NCBI GenBank assembly: GCA_044508835.1
Contig: JBIQHD010000018.1
Location: forward strand, 34,462-98,461
Direction: 5' to 3'
DNA: 64,000 nucleotides
Origin: JAKFDI01 sp044508835
GTDB taxonomy: Bacteria; Pseudomonadota; Gammaproteobacteria; Burkholderiales; Burkholderiaceae_C
In this document: positions 1 through 7,458 of the stretch, piece by piece
How positions within the stretch are numbered: position 1 is the stretch's first letter
Layout of the letters: every line of letters begins with the position of its first letter
Notes under the pieces: model-generated
What the model was told of the DNA's origin: nothing
The model's database searches: none
What the model saw: the letters and a program-made list of their open reading frames with translations, nothing else
Program-made: the position numbers and the translations under genes

Positions 1-8
1 GCGGTCAT
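1..8 (-). CDS. Start codon of a gene running off the left edge
   Basis: An ATG on the minus strand at 8..6 is preceded by a good ribosome binding site, GAGGAA, at about the right distance. The site lies just downstream of the stop of the hydroxylase gene that ends at 42, so this is probably the next gene of the same operon. Only two codons and part of a third (Met-Thr-) lie in the window, so the product cannot be named. Confidence 0.35.
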
Positions 9-41
9 GGCGGGTTCCTCGTGAAGAACGGAAGCGGGCTC

Positions 42-1613
42 TCAGGCGGCGAGTGCAAGCGCGCGGCGCCAGTCGTCGAGCAGCGGGTTCAGGTCGGCCG
101 CGGTGGGCGCGCCGCCCTGCAGGTAGAAGTCGGGGCGCGCCAGCACCGCCGCGCAGCCCAGCTGGTCGAGCCAGGCGCCGTAGCCGCCGTCGACGTCGGC
201 GATGCCGCCTTCGCCGATGTGCACCACCGCGGCGCCCAGCCGGTCGAGCGCGGCGCGGTTGGCCGCCGAGACCCCGGCCAGCGTCGCCGCGTCGCGTGCG
301 AGCAGCACGAAGCGCACGCCCAGCAGGTCGTCGAAGCGGCCGCGGCGGCCGTCCACGGCCACCTGCGCCTGCAGGCCCAGCAGGCCGGCGCCAGGCGCGC
401 CCTCGCGCCACAGGCCCGGCCCGAGGCGCGGCTGCGGCGGGGGCGGCGTCCGGTAGTCCGGCTGCGCACGCGCCGCCAGCATCTCGCGGTCGCGCTGCTC
501 GGCGACCGCCGGATCGGTGATGCAGATGACCTTGCCGAGCTCGATGGAGAAGCCGATCAATTCCTGCACGTGGCCCGAACGCTCGGGGCCGTAGCTCTCG
601 AGCACCTGCGGGCCGAGGCGGCCCTCGAGCACGGCGTCGAGCCGCCAGGCCAGCGCCATCGCGTCGCGCATGCCGCTGCACATGCCCTGGCCGGCGAAGG
701 GCGGCATCAGGTGCGCGGCATCGCCGGCCAGCAGCACGCGCCCGCTGCGCCAGCTCTTCGCCCACTGGCCGCGGAAGGTGTAGACGGCGTGGCGCTCGAG
801 CGCCGCGTTGCCGGGCGTGATGTCCCACGGCGCCAGCAGCTGCCAGGCGACCTCGGCACGGTTCATGTCGCGCGCCTGCTCGCCGGGCAGCAGCATGAAC
901 TCCCAGCGGCGGCGGCCGGGGCCGCCGGGCACCACCGTGGTCGGGCGCGCCGGGTCGCACAGCTGCCAGGTCTTGGGGTTCCACTCGCGTTCGACCTTGG
1001 GCAGCACGTCCACCACCAGCCAGTCGAAGGCGAAGCCGAGGTCGTGCATCTCGATGCCGAGCGTGCGGCGCACGAAGGAGTTGGCGCCGTCGGCGCCGAT
1101 CACCCAGCGCGCCTGCACCGCGCCGCGCTCGCCGGTGGGCTGCCACTGTCCGTCGCAGACGTCGCCGCGCTCCATCTCGAGGTGCACGCCATCGGGGGCC
1201 TGCGTCATCGCCGTCGCGCTCCAGCCCTGGTGCACGGTGACCGTCGGCTGCGCCTTCACGTGGCGGTCGAGCACGCGCTCCAGCTCGGGCTGCGAGAACA
1301 TGTTCGAGACGGGCCAGCCGCCCGGCCCGATGCCGCGCCAGTCCAGCTCGAGCAGCATCTCGCGCCTGGCGTTGCGCCACTGGTAGGTGTCGATGGTCTC
1401 GGCGACGCGGTTCACGTCGCCGATGACGCCCGCGGCCTGCAGGATGCGCCCGATCTCGTGGTCGAAGTGCACGGCGCGCGGCAGAGGGTACAAATCGGGC
1501 CACCGGTCGATCACCGTGACGCTGTGCCCCATGCGCCCGAGCAGCAAGGCCAGCAGCTGCCCGGTCGGCCCGTATCCGACGATGGCCACATCGGCCACGA
1601 CACTGGTGTTCAT
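42..1613 (-). CDS. FAD-dependent aromatic hydroxylase, MhpA-like (class A flavin monooxygenase)
   Basis: A 523-residue protein of the class A flavoprotein monooxygenase family, closest in layout to 3-(3-hydroxyphenyl)propionate hydroxylase (MhpA). It should use NAD(P)H and O2 to hydroxylate a phenolic substrate in the cytoplasm. The N-terminus has the FAD-binding GYGPTGQ motif (residues 13-19). A DG motif sits in VIGADGANS, and the second FAD motif is in LLAGDAAHLMPPFAGQG. The C-terminal thioredoxin-like domain ends with an Asp/Gly-rich stretch typical of the family. The gene is divergent from a TetR-type regulator, which fits an inducible catabolic gene. The substrate cannot be fixed from sequence alone: MhpA-like proteins also act on resorcinol- and salicylate-type compounds. 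Confidence 0.85.
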   Translation of the reverse strand: MNTSVVADVAIVGYGPTGQLLALLLGRMGHSVTVIDRWPDLYPLPRAVHFDHEIGRILQAAGVIGDVNRVAETIDTYQWRNARREMLLELDWRGIGPGGWPVSNMFSQPELERVLDRHVKAQPTVTVHQGWSATAMTQAPDGVHLEMERGDVCDGQWQPTGERGAVQARWVIGADGANSFVRRTLGIEMHDLGFAFDWLVVDVLPKVEREWNPKTWQLCDPARPTTVVPGGPGRRRWEFMLLPGEQARDMNRAEVAWQLLAPWDITPGNAALERHAVYTFRGQWAKSWRSGRVLLAGDAAHLMPPFAGQGMCSGMRDAMALAWRLDAVLEGRLGPQVLESYGPERSGHVQELIGFSIELGKVICITDPAVAEQRDREMLAARAQPDYRTPPPPQPRLGPGLWREGAPGAGLLGLQAQVAVDGRRGRFDDLLGVRFVLLARDAATLAGVSAANRAALDRLGAAVVHIGEGGIADVDGGYGAWLDQLGCAAVLARPDFYLQGGAPTAADLNPLLDDWRRALALAA

Positions 1614-1700
1614 TCGCTTCTCCAGGGAGGGCCGAGATGCGCTGACTCGATCTCGGATTTCGCTCGTTGTGTCTTGTCAAAGTTTGTTCATATTGGACAT

Positions 1701-1719
1701 AAGTGTCAACATGACATTT
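1701..1719. promoter_or_regulatory. Palindromic operator in the divergent promoter region
   Basis: TGTCA-ACA-TGACA (1704-1716) is a perfect inverted repeat. Counting the flanking bases it extends to 1701-1719 with one mismatch. It lies between the hydroxylase start (1613) and the TetR gene start (1749). An overlapping, weaker repeat (TTGGACA..TGTCAA) sits just to its left, and a possible -35 (TTGTCA, 1674-1679) lies upstream toward the regulator. A TetR-family dimer binding here could control both genes. This is inferred from position and symmetry only. Confidence 0.45.
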
Positions 1720-1748
1720 GCGTTCAATACGTAGTGTTTACCCTCGCC

Positions 1749-2492
1749 ATGCCCAGCACCCGTACCAAAACCGCCCTCCCCACCCGCTCGCGCGCCAAGG
1801 CCGCGGCCACCGAAGACCACCGCGTGCGCACCGGCGCCATGCGTCGCGAACAGACGCGCCGCAAGCTGCTGGCCGCCGCCATGGAGGTGTTTGCCGAGAA
1901 GGGCCCGGACGCGCCGCTGATCGAGGACTTCATCGCCGCCGCGGGCGTGGCGCGCGGCACCTTCTACAACTACTTCAGCACCACCCAGGAACTGCTCGAC
2001 GCCGTCACGGCGGAGCTGAGCGACGCGGTGCTCGCCTGCATCGACCGGGTGGTGCTGCGCATCCCCGACCCGCTGCAGCGCATGGCCTGCGGCTGCCTGC
2101 TGTACATGTACTTCGGCGTCGGCGTGCCGAACTGGGGCGTGTTCATGCAGCGCACCGGCTTTCGCAGCGAAGCCACCGGCAAGCTCGTCGACGTGTACCT
2201 GCCGCGCGACCTCGAACTGGCTCGCGCGGAGGGAAAGGTGAACTACCCGAGCGTCCGTGCGGCGCGCGACCTGATGATCGCGTGCGTGAGCCAGGGCATC
2301 CAGAGCGTGCATGCCGGCGAGGCGCCGCGCGAGCACATGCGAGACCTGCTGGCGCTGGCGCTGCGCGGCATCGGGGTGCCGCCGGCCCACGCGGACGGGC
2401 TCAGCCAGCAGCCGTTGCCCGAGGTCACGCTGCCCGAGGGGCTCAACTACGAGCCGTCGCGCCCAGGCATCACGCCGACGGCATCCGGCTGA
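1749..2492 (+). CDS. TetR/AcrR family transcriptional regulator
   Basis: A 247-residue regulator. Residues ~33-80 form a TetR-type helix-turn-helix domain: RREQTRRKLLAAA, then a recognition helix region ending GVARGTFYNYFSTTQEL. The C-terminal half is the usual variable all-helical ligand domain. The reading frame is open far upstream, but the ATG at 1749 gives the normal spacing before the HTH and follows the palindromic intergenic region. The gene is transcribed away from the FAD hydroxylase and probably represses it. The ligand is unknown but may be the aromatic substrate or a product. Confidence 0.85.
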   Translation: MPSTRTKTALPTRSRAKAAATEDHRVRTGAMRREQTRRKLLAAAMEVFAEKGPDAPLIEDFIAAAGVARGTFYNYFSTTQELLDAVTAELSDAVLACIDRVVLRIPDPLQRMACGCLLYMYFGVGVPNWGVFMQRTGFRSEATGKLVDVYLPRDLELARAEGKVNYPSVRAARDLMIACVSQGIQSVHAGEAPREHMRDLLALALRGIGVPPAHADGLSQQPLPEVTLPEGLNYEPSRPGITPTASG

Positions 2493-2634
2493 GCGGGCGG
2501 GCGGCCAGGCCCCTGAATCCGATGGCCGGCAGTGATCATGCGAACGGATGCGCAGGCCTTGCCGGCAAGCTCGCCCGCATTGGCCGAGCCCGCGGCTTGA
2601 TGCAGGCGCAGGCCGGCGCTGCGACACTTGCCCG

Positions 2635-3213
2635 ATGAGCACAAAGTACCAGCGCGCGCAGCCCAAGTGCGTCTATCAACTGCGCATCGAGCTGCAGCAC
2701 ATCGAGCCGCTGATCTGGCGGCGCATCCTCGTACCCGACACGGTCAAGCTGGCCAAGCTCGATCGCATCGTGCAGGCCGCCATGGGCTGGACCAACAGCC
2801 ATCTGCACGAGTGGTTGATCGATCAACGACGGTACGGCATCCCGGACGACGATTGGGACGGCGATGACTTGCTTGACGAGCGCAAGTTCACCGTCGGCGC
2901 CGTGCTGGGCGAGAAGGTTCAGAGCTTCGCCTACAGCTACGACTTCGGGGACGGCTGGGAGCACCGCATCGCGGTCGAGGAACGCCAGCCGGTGCGCGAG
3001 GGTCGCAACGACTGGCAGATGTGCCTTGCCGGCGAGAACGCCTGCCCGCCCGAGGATGTCGGCGGTCCGCCGGGCTACATGGACTTCGTGGAAGCGATGC
3101 TCAACCCGCAGCATGAGCAGCACGCCGACTACTGGCGCTGGTGGGGCGGGCCCTTCGACCCGCGAGGCTTCAGCATCAATGCCGCCAACATGGCGATCCG
3201 CAAGCTGCGCTGA
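2635..3213 (+). CDS. Plasmid pRiA4b ORF-3 family protein
   Basis: A 192-residue protein of the pRiA4b ORF-3-like family, named after an Agrobacterium rhizogenes plasmid gene and of unknown biochemical function. Recognisable family features are YQLRIELQHIEPLIWRRILVP at the start and a region beginning FAYSYDFGDGWEH in the middle. The end carries a Cys- and Pro-rich segment with CLAGENACPPEDVGGPPGY, then YWRWWGGPFDPRGFSI. The ATG at 2635 was chosen because the family starts close to this residue. The gene stands alone. Such genes are often found in accessory DNA next to mobile elements. Confidence 0.8.
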   Translation: MSTKYQRAQPKCVYQLRIELQHIEPLIWRRILVPDTVKLAKLDRIVQAAMGWTNSHLHEWLIDQRRYGIPDDDWDGDDLLDERKFTVGAVLGEKVQSFAYSYDFGDGWEHRIAVEERQPVREGRNDWQMCLAGENACPPEDVGGPPGYMDFVEAMLNPQHEQHADYWRWWGGPFDPRGFSINAANMAIRKLR

Positions 3214-3572
3214 CCTCGGACGCAGCGTCAAGACGGGTTCGACGAACGCTTACCCATGGATGCGCTCACGTCGCGCCCCTCGCGGACGCATGGGTTGAAA
3301 CAAGCCCACCCAGCAATCGCTGCGAGCGGTTGAAGGCTGAAGACAGGTCGCCGCGGAGGCCCCCTGCCGAATCAGGTGTGAACTCGGACCGACGGGAAGG
3401 CGGCCCTTGACGCTGGGAGATCCGTGATCTGAAACGCATCTGGACGGTACGCGCTCGCCGGCGCGGCGACCGAACAGTCTATGTGCGCAATCGAAAGCGC
3501 GGGATCGTCACCTCGTGCGTGACGTCATCGAACACGACCTCGAGCGCGTCACCCACTTTCACGCGTTCGTTC

Positions 3573-3827
3573 GCGCTCAGGCATCCGGGCCAGCTGGCGA
3601 GCCTGGCGCTTTGCGACACCACCAGCCGCTACCCGCCAGGCATCGTGCCCGAGCGCGAGCGCCGCATGGCGCTTGCGCGCAGCGCGGGGATGGAGGCGCT
3701 GGTGGAGCCGACCCTGGGCCGCTGGGTGACGGAGCGCTTCGTGGACACGGAGCCCGATGCGGTCCGCAAGCTCGCCGACATGGTGCGCCGCACGTCCGTT
3801 GACGGGTACGCGGGCAGTGCAACGATC
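3573..3827 (+). pseudogene. Fragment of a 3-oxoadipate enol-lactonase-like alpha/beta hydrolase
   Basis: About 85 codons in one frame resemble the middle and lid region of PcaD-type enol-lactonases. The series is ALRHPGQLASLALCDT, then a Met/Ala-rich lid, then a Glu-Pro-Thr-Leu-x-Arg-Trp stretch and a Gly-Tyr-Ala-Gly segment. The preceding nucleophile elbow (G-x-S-M-G-G) and the following catalytic Asp/His region are absent. Both ends run into unrelated sequence. No start codon or ribosome binding site belongs to it, so it is a two-sided remnant. Confidence 0.6.
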
Positions 3828-4165
3828 GTCTGCTCAAGTAAGCGGAAGGCCAACCTAGGGAGAGAACCCCACCCCAAGCGATCATCCGCAACGAATTTGG
3901 TTCAACGGGACACGCGGCTAGGCTTGCCGCTTCACCGCTTCCGTTCAGAAGCAACACCACCGAAGCGGCCAAGGCGCAGAAAGCAATCAGTTCGGAAACT
4001 TCCGCAGGGACGAAGTGCTGGCGATGCCCTGGAAGGCGTGCTCCGGAAGATCCGGCGGGCAGGCCACCTACCAAGCTTCGCACCGCCCCACCCCACCTGC
4101 TTCATATGCACCGGCTGGGATATCCAGTCGATGGTCGCCGCCAACGGCACTTAGTCGCGTACATT

Positions 4166-4180
4166 TGCTGCAGTGCAGCA
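4166..4180. promoter_or_regulatory. CTGC-N3-GCAG palindrome upstream of the PHB-depolymerase-like gene
   Basis: TGCTGCA-G-TGCAGCA is a perfect inverted repeat located 13 bases before the esterase start codon and right before its ribosome binding site (GGAG, 4185-4188). CTGC-N3-GCAG matches the site form reported for PhaR regulators of polyhydroxyalkanoate genes in Rhodobacter and Paracoccus. The gene after it is a PHB-depolymerase-family esterase. The link to PhaR is inference. Confidence 0.4.
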
Positions 4181-4193
4181 TTTCGGAGTAGTG

Positions 4194-5237
4194 ATGTCCA
4201 TCGCGAAAACCATCCATCGAGCCTTGTCCAATGCGGGACTGTCCGAGGGCAGTCCACGCAATGATCAGGTTCATCAGATCATCCACCGAGCGCTGGTCGC
4301 GGCCGGTCTCGTTGAACGCGAACGCCCGCCGGAGCCGTCTGCGGGCGAAACGGCCAGGGAACCCGAGATCACGCCATACGCCGGGGGCAGTTTCGTACCG
4401 TGGCACCACGTCTCGTCAGCGGGCTCATTGACCTACAAGCTCTATGTGCCCACACGCCATGACGGCGCCGACATGCCTCTGCTCGTCATGCTGCATGGCT
4501 GCAAGCAAGATCCCGACGATTTCGCCGCCGGCACGCGAATGAATGAACTCGCCGAGCAGCACGGATTTCTGGTGGCCTACCCGCAGCAGACATCGCGGGC
4601 CAATGGATCGAACTGCTGGAACTGGTTCGAACCCGCCCACCAGGGCCGCGGCCAGGGTGAGCCCGCCCTGCTGGCCGGCATGGTGGCCGACATCCGGCAG
4701 CAGCACCGCGTTCCGCCCGAGAAGGTGTTCGTCGCGGGCCTGTCGGCAGGTGCTGCCATGGCCATCGTGCTGGGCCAGGCGTATCCGGACGTCTTTGCCG
4801 CAGTTGCGGCGCATTCCGGACTGCCACTCGGGGTTGCCTGCGACGTCGCATCTGCCTTCACGGCGATGAGATCGGCACACGCGGCTCGGACCTCCTCGAA
4901 GCAGGCCGGCGCCGCCGTGCCCACCATCGTCTTCCATGGCACTACCGACAAGACGGTCACACCCGCCAATGGCGATGCCATCGTCCGTGATGCGCTGGCC
5001 GCGCATGAACGTGGGCGCTCGAAGCTGACAAGAACTGCGGCACAGCGGTCGGCCCGGGGACGTAAGCGCAGCGCGGTGACACAGTACATCGACGAGCAAG
5101 GCAGTGTGAGGATCGAGCAATGGGCGATCGAGAGTGGGGGCCACGCCTGGGCAGGAGGCAGCACACGCGGCTCGTTCACTGACGCGACGGGGCCCGATGC
5201 GTCGTCCGAAATCGTGCGCTTCTTTCTGCAGCGCTAG
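4194..5237 (+). CDS. PHB depolymerase family esterase (type 1 catalytic domain)
   Basis: A 347-residue alpha/beta hydrolase related to poly(3-hydroxybutyrate) depolymerases and feruloyl esterases. It shows the oxyanion-hole strand LLVMLHGCKQDPDDFA, the nucleophile elbow GLSAGAAM, a late Asp in HGTTDKTVTPANG and a late His in ESGGHAWAGG. The substrate-side motif NCWNWF is typical of this family. A helical N-terminal segment of about 75 residues (IAKTIHRALSNAGL) precedes the domain, and no secretion signal is visible, so the protein may act inside the cell. The start at 4194 is supported by GGAG five bases upstream. A longer frame from 4173 has no ribosome binding site. Confidence 0.85.
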   Translation: MSIAKTIHRALSNAGLSEGSPRNDQVHQIIHRALVAAGLVERERPPEPSAGETAREPEITPYAGGSFVPWHHVSSAGSLTYKLYVPTRHDGADMPLLVMLHGCKQDPDDFAAGTRMNELAEQHGFLVAYPQQTSRANGSNCWNWFEPAHQGRGQGEPALLAGMVADIRQQHRVPPEKVFVAGLSAGAAMAIVLGQAYPDVFAAVAAHSGLPLGVACDVASAFTAMRSAHAARTSSKQAGAAVPTIVFHGTTDKTVTPANGDAIVRDALAAHERGRSKLTRTAAQRSARGRKRSAVTQYIDEQGSVRIEQWAIESGGHAWAGGSTRGSFTDATGPDASSEIVRFFLQR

Positions 5238-5357
5238 CGAATTCCTGCAAGCGCCTTTCCGAAGAACAACCATCCGACGAGGTAAGGCGCGCGTTGCCGT
5301 GCGGGCAGCAATGGCCTTGATAACGATCGGCGACTGAAGGAGGTCTACCATGCATGC

Positions 5358-5520
5358 GTGGACGTCTTCAAGACCGTCTGTTCGCAGGTACTCTGTGCTG
5401 CGTCGTCAGTCAACCTGGCGTTGCCGGCCGATTCCCCCCGTTCCGATCTCTTGGCGCTTCTGCACCGCGCAGGCGCCCGCCTTCGCGTCATTCAAGAAGG
5501 GATCGATCATGAGCAATCCG
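5358..5520 (+). other. Possible coding remnant with an excellent ribosome binding site
   Basis: AAGGAGGT (5337-5344) lies five bases before an ATG at 5350, but that frame gives an Arg/Trp-rich, unlikely peptide. The neighbouring frame read from GTG 5358 looks more like protein: VDVFKTVCSQVLCAASS, then an Asp/Leu-rich helix with LLALLHRAGARL. It loses this character after about 5520, where a different frame (the next entry) takes over. This could be a small gene broken by an indel, or two overlapping small genes. Not resolved. Confidence 0.25.
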
Positions 5521-5766
5521 GCCGCCACCATGAAGTGGTTCAAAGAGGGTCCTGCCAACGGACCGCCGAGGCGCCGCGACATGCTGCGCGACGCGCTGCC
5601 CGCCAGTCTGGGGCGATTGAGACGGCGTCGGGCTGCAGACATTCCTGCCGGCTTCATCGAAGACTACGTCGCACTGAACTGGCTTCGCTGGAACGCAGGC
5701 GCCTTGCAGTTGACCGACGAAGGGGAACGTGTGTGTGATGAGGTTGTCGCCGCGGCGTGCCCATGA
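5509..5766 (+). CDS. Small hypothetical protein
   Basis: An 85-residue protein I do not recognise. It has a basic centre (PPRRRDMLRDALP, then GRLRRRRAADIP) followed by a compact segment, FIEDYVALNWLRWNAGALQL, and TDEGERVCDEV. This ending resembles the last helix and wing of small winged-helix folds, but that is only an impression. The ATG at 5509 is the likely start. The same frame is open back to an ATG at 5350 with a near-perfect ribosome binding site, so a 138-residue form is possible. Confidence 0.45.
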   Translation: MSNPAATMKWFKEGPANGPPRRRDMLRDALPASLGRLRRRRAADIPAGFIEDYVALNWLRWNAGALQLTDEGERVCDEVVAAACP

Positions 5767-5887
5767 AAGGTATGCCGCTTCAGGACCACGCCACTTGGCC
5801 CGCCGATGGGCCTTCACATCCGTCTTGTATGTTTGGCTGACGACTGCGTGACGGCAGCCCGCCAGTCATGGATCGGGGAGATGTTCA

Positions 5888-6811
5888 ATGGATCCGGCAT
5901 CGCATCGTTCCAGCAGCAGTGATCCGGCGCAGCCGGTTGAAGCGATCCGCCTGGCGCTGACGGTCGAACTGACCTACGACATCGATGCCTACGGCGCGGA
6001 CTTCGTATTCAATGTCCATGCCGCCCACACGCCGTGCCAGCGGGTCGTGAGCGAAACACTGCGCCTGAGCCAGCAGGTCGAGTCCCTGATGCAGACAGCC
6101 GCCGGCAGCGGCAACCGCTATCTGCGGGTGCACGCCGGGCCGGGTGAACTGCGCCTGGACTACGCCGCCACCGTCGATCTGGTCCATCACCGTAAACTCC
6201 CCGAGCGGATCCGGGAGGTGCCGGTGCGCGAGCTTCCCCTGGAGGCGCTGGGCTACATCTACCCGAGCCGCTACTGTCAATCGGACCGGCTCGGCAGGCT
6301 GGCCATTCGCGAATTCGGGACCCTTCGCCAAGGCTACTCGCGCGTGCAGGCCATCTGCGACTGGGTCCATGCGAGGGTGGGCTTCGCATCCAATACGTCG
6401 AACGCCAACACGTCGGCGGTGGATACGCTGGTCGACCAAGCGGGGGTGTGCCGCGATTTCGCTCACCTCATGATCGCGCTGTGCCGTGCACTGAGCATTC
6501 CGGCGCGCTTCGCGACCGGCATCGACTACGGAGCCGACCCGGCACTGGGCCCGCAGGACTTCCATGCCTACGTCGAAGTGTTCCTCGGCGACCGCTGGTA
6601 CATGTTCGATCCCTCCGGCACGGCCATTCCGATGGGCTTCGTCCGCATGGGCACGGGCCGGGATGCGGCCGATGTGGCCTTCGCCACGATCTTCGGCAGC
6701 GTCCTGACCTCTGCACCCCGGATATCGATCTCCGCCGTCTCCGGTGCTGACGGACGGCTCAGCGTGCCGCACCACTGCAGTGATGCCCTGTCAACGGATG
6801 CAGCGGCTTGA
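5888..6811 (+). CDS. Transglutaminase-like (papain-fold) protein
   Basis: A 307-residue protein with an N-terminal beta-rich bacterial transglutaminase-associated region (about 20-120) and a transglutaminase-like core. The expected Cys-His-Asp triad is visible: Cys188 in GVCRDFAH, His226 in DFHAYVEV and Asp241 in YMFDPSG. There is no signal peptide, so it is probably cytoplasmic. Members often lie beside alpha-E and circularly-permuted ATP-grasp genes, but none are found here. GGGGAG a few bases upstream supports the start at 5888. Activity may be proteolytic or amide-forming and cannot be chosen from sequence. Confidence 0.85.
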   Translation: MDPASHRSSSSDPAQPVEAIRLALTVELTYDIDAYGADFVFNVHAAHTPCQRVVSETLRLSQQVESLMQTAAGSGNRYLRVHAGPGELRLDYAATVDLVHHRKLPERIREVPVRELPLEALGYIYPSRYCQSDRLGRLAIREFGTLRQGYSRVQAICDWVHARVGFASNTSNANTSAVDTLVDQAGVCRDFAHLMIALCRALSIPARFATGIDYGADPALGPQDFHAYVEVFLGDRWYMFDPSGTAIPMGFVRMGTGRDAADVAFATIFGSVLTSAPRISISAVSGADGRLSVPHHCSDALSTDAAA

Positions 6812-7035
6812 CGGCTTGACGGCATGGCGGCGGCTGCCGAGCAACGGCTTCACCGCATCCGCAGAGTGAATCTCGGCCGCGACCGGCGGATGGCCGCTTC
6901 CACATAGCGGCTCACCACCGCCCCCATCGGCGGCTCCGGGGCAGGGAGCCCCGGGCGCATGGTTCGCATGCGCCGTGCGCAGGCGAGTACCATGGGCCGT
7001 TTCGCATCCGCGGCGAGAGGCAACCTGGAATCACG

Positions 7036-7458
7036 ATGCCCACCGAGACGCAACGGATCAACGCTGCTCTGACGCGTCTTGCCGCGCAAGGGAAGACTGC
7101 CATGCAGATCGCCGACGGTGCCATGCAGACGTGGCACCGGATCCATGCGGCCTTGTCGCCCGTCATCGGTCCGCGCGGCGTGCAGGCGCTCTACCGGCGC
7201 ACGCTCCACCTGACGCGCGGAAGCTTTCCGTGGATCGGCGCCGGGCTCGAGGCATCCGAGCCCGGTGACTACGCCGACCTGCGCGATGCACTGGCACGGC
7301 AGGCGAGCGACGTCGCGTCAGCCGCACACGGCGCCCTGCTCCAGCACTTCGTCGATCTCCTGACGAGCCTGATCGGCGGAGCGCTCACCGAGCGGTTGCT
7401 GCGCTCGGTGTGGGACCCACTTCCAAGCGGCGATGCCGCGCAGGACACCACGCCATGA
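7036..7458 (+). CDS. Hypothetical helical protein coupled to the KaiC-like gene
   Basis: A 140-residue, mostly helical protein with no motif I recognise. It contains an Ala/Gln-rich first half, a central basic segment (ALYRRTLHLTRGSFPWIG) and a hydrophobic helix near the end (LLQHFVDLLTSLIGGAL). Its stop codon overlaps the start of the KaiC-like gene as ATGA, so the two are very probably translated together. It may be an accessory or target of the ATPase/kinase pair that follows. The function is unknown. Confidence 0.65.
   Translation: MPTETQRINAALTRLAAQGKTAMQIADGAMQTWHRIHAALSPVIGPRGVQALYRRTLHLTRGSFPWIGAGLEASEPGDYADLRDALARQASDVASAAHGALLQHFVDLLTSLIGGALTERLLRSVWDPLPSGDAAQDTTP

Larger units (their letters stand above)
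3214..4193. other. Gene-poor stretch with a degraded gene fragment
   Basis: About 980 bases without an intact gene. The part 3573-3827 holds the enol-lactonase-like fragment listed separately. The rest has short open frames in several phases but no protein I recognise. A perfect 7-1-7 palindrome (4166-4180) lies at the right end, just before the esterase ribosome binding site. A short hydrophobic minus-strand frame near 3900-4080 could be chance. Confidence 0.5.

Noticed and set aside
21..2492. An 823-codon plus-strand frame covering the first 2.5 kb
   Set aside because: Its first 576 codons are antisense to the FAD hydroxylase and Arg/Ala-rich. Only the part from 1749 (the TetR regulator) is real.
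3577..4083. Minus-strand frame with one hydrophobic stretch
   Set aside because: No ribosome binding site or family match, and its second half is antisense to the enol-lactonase fragment.
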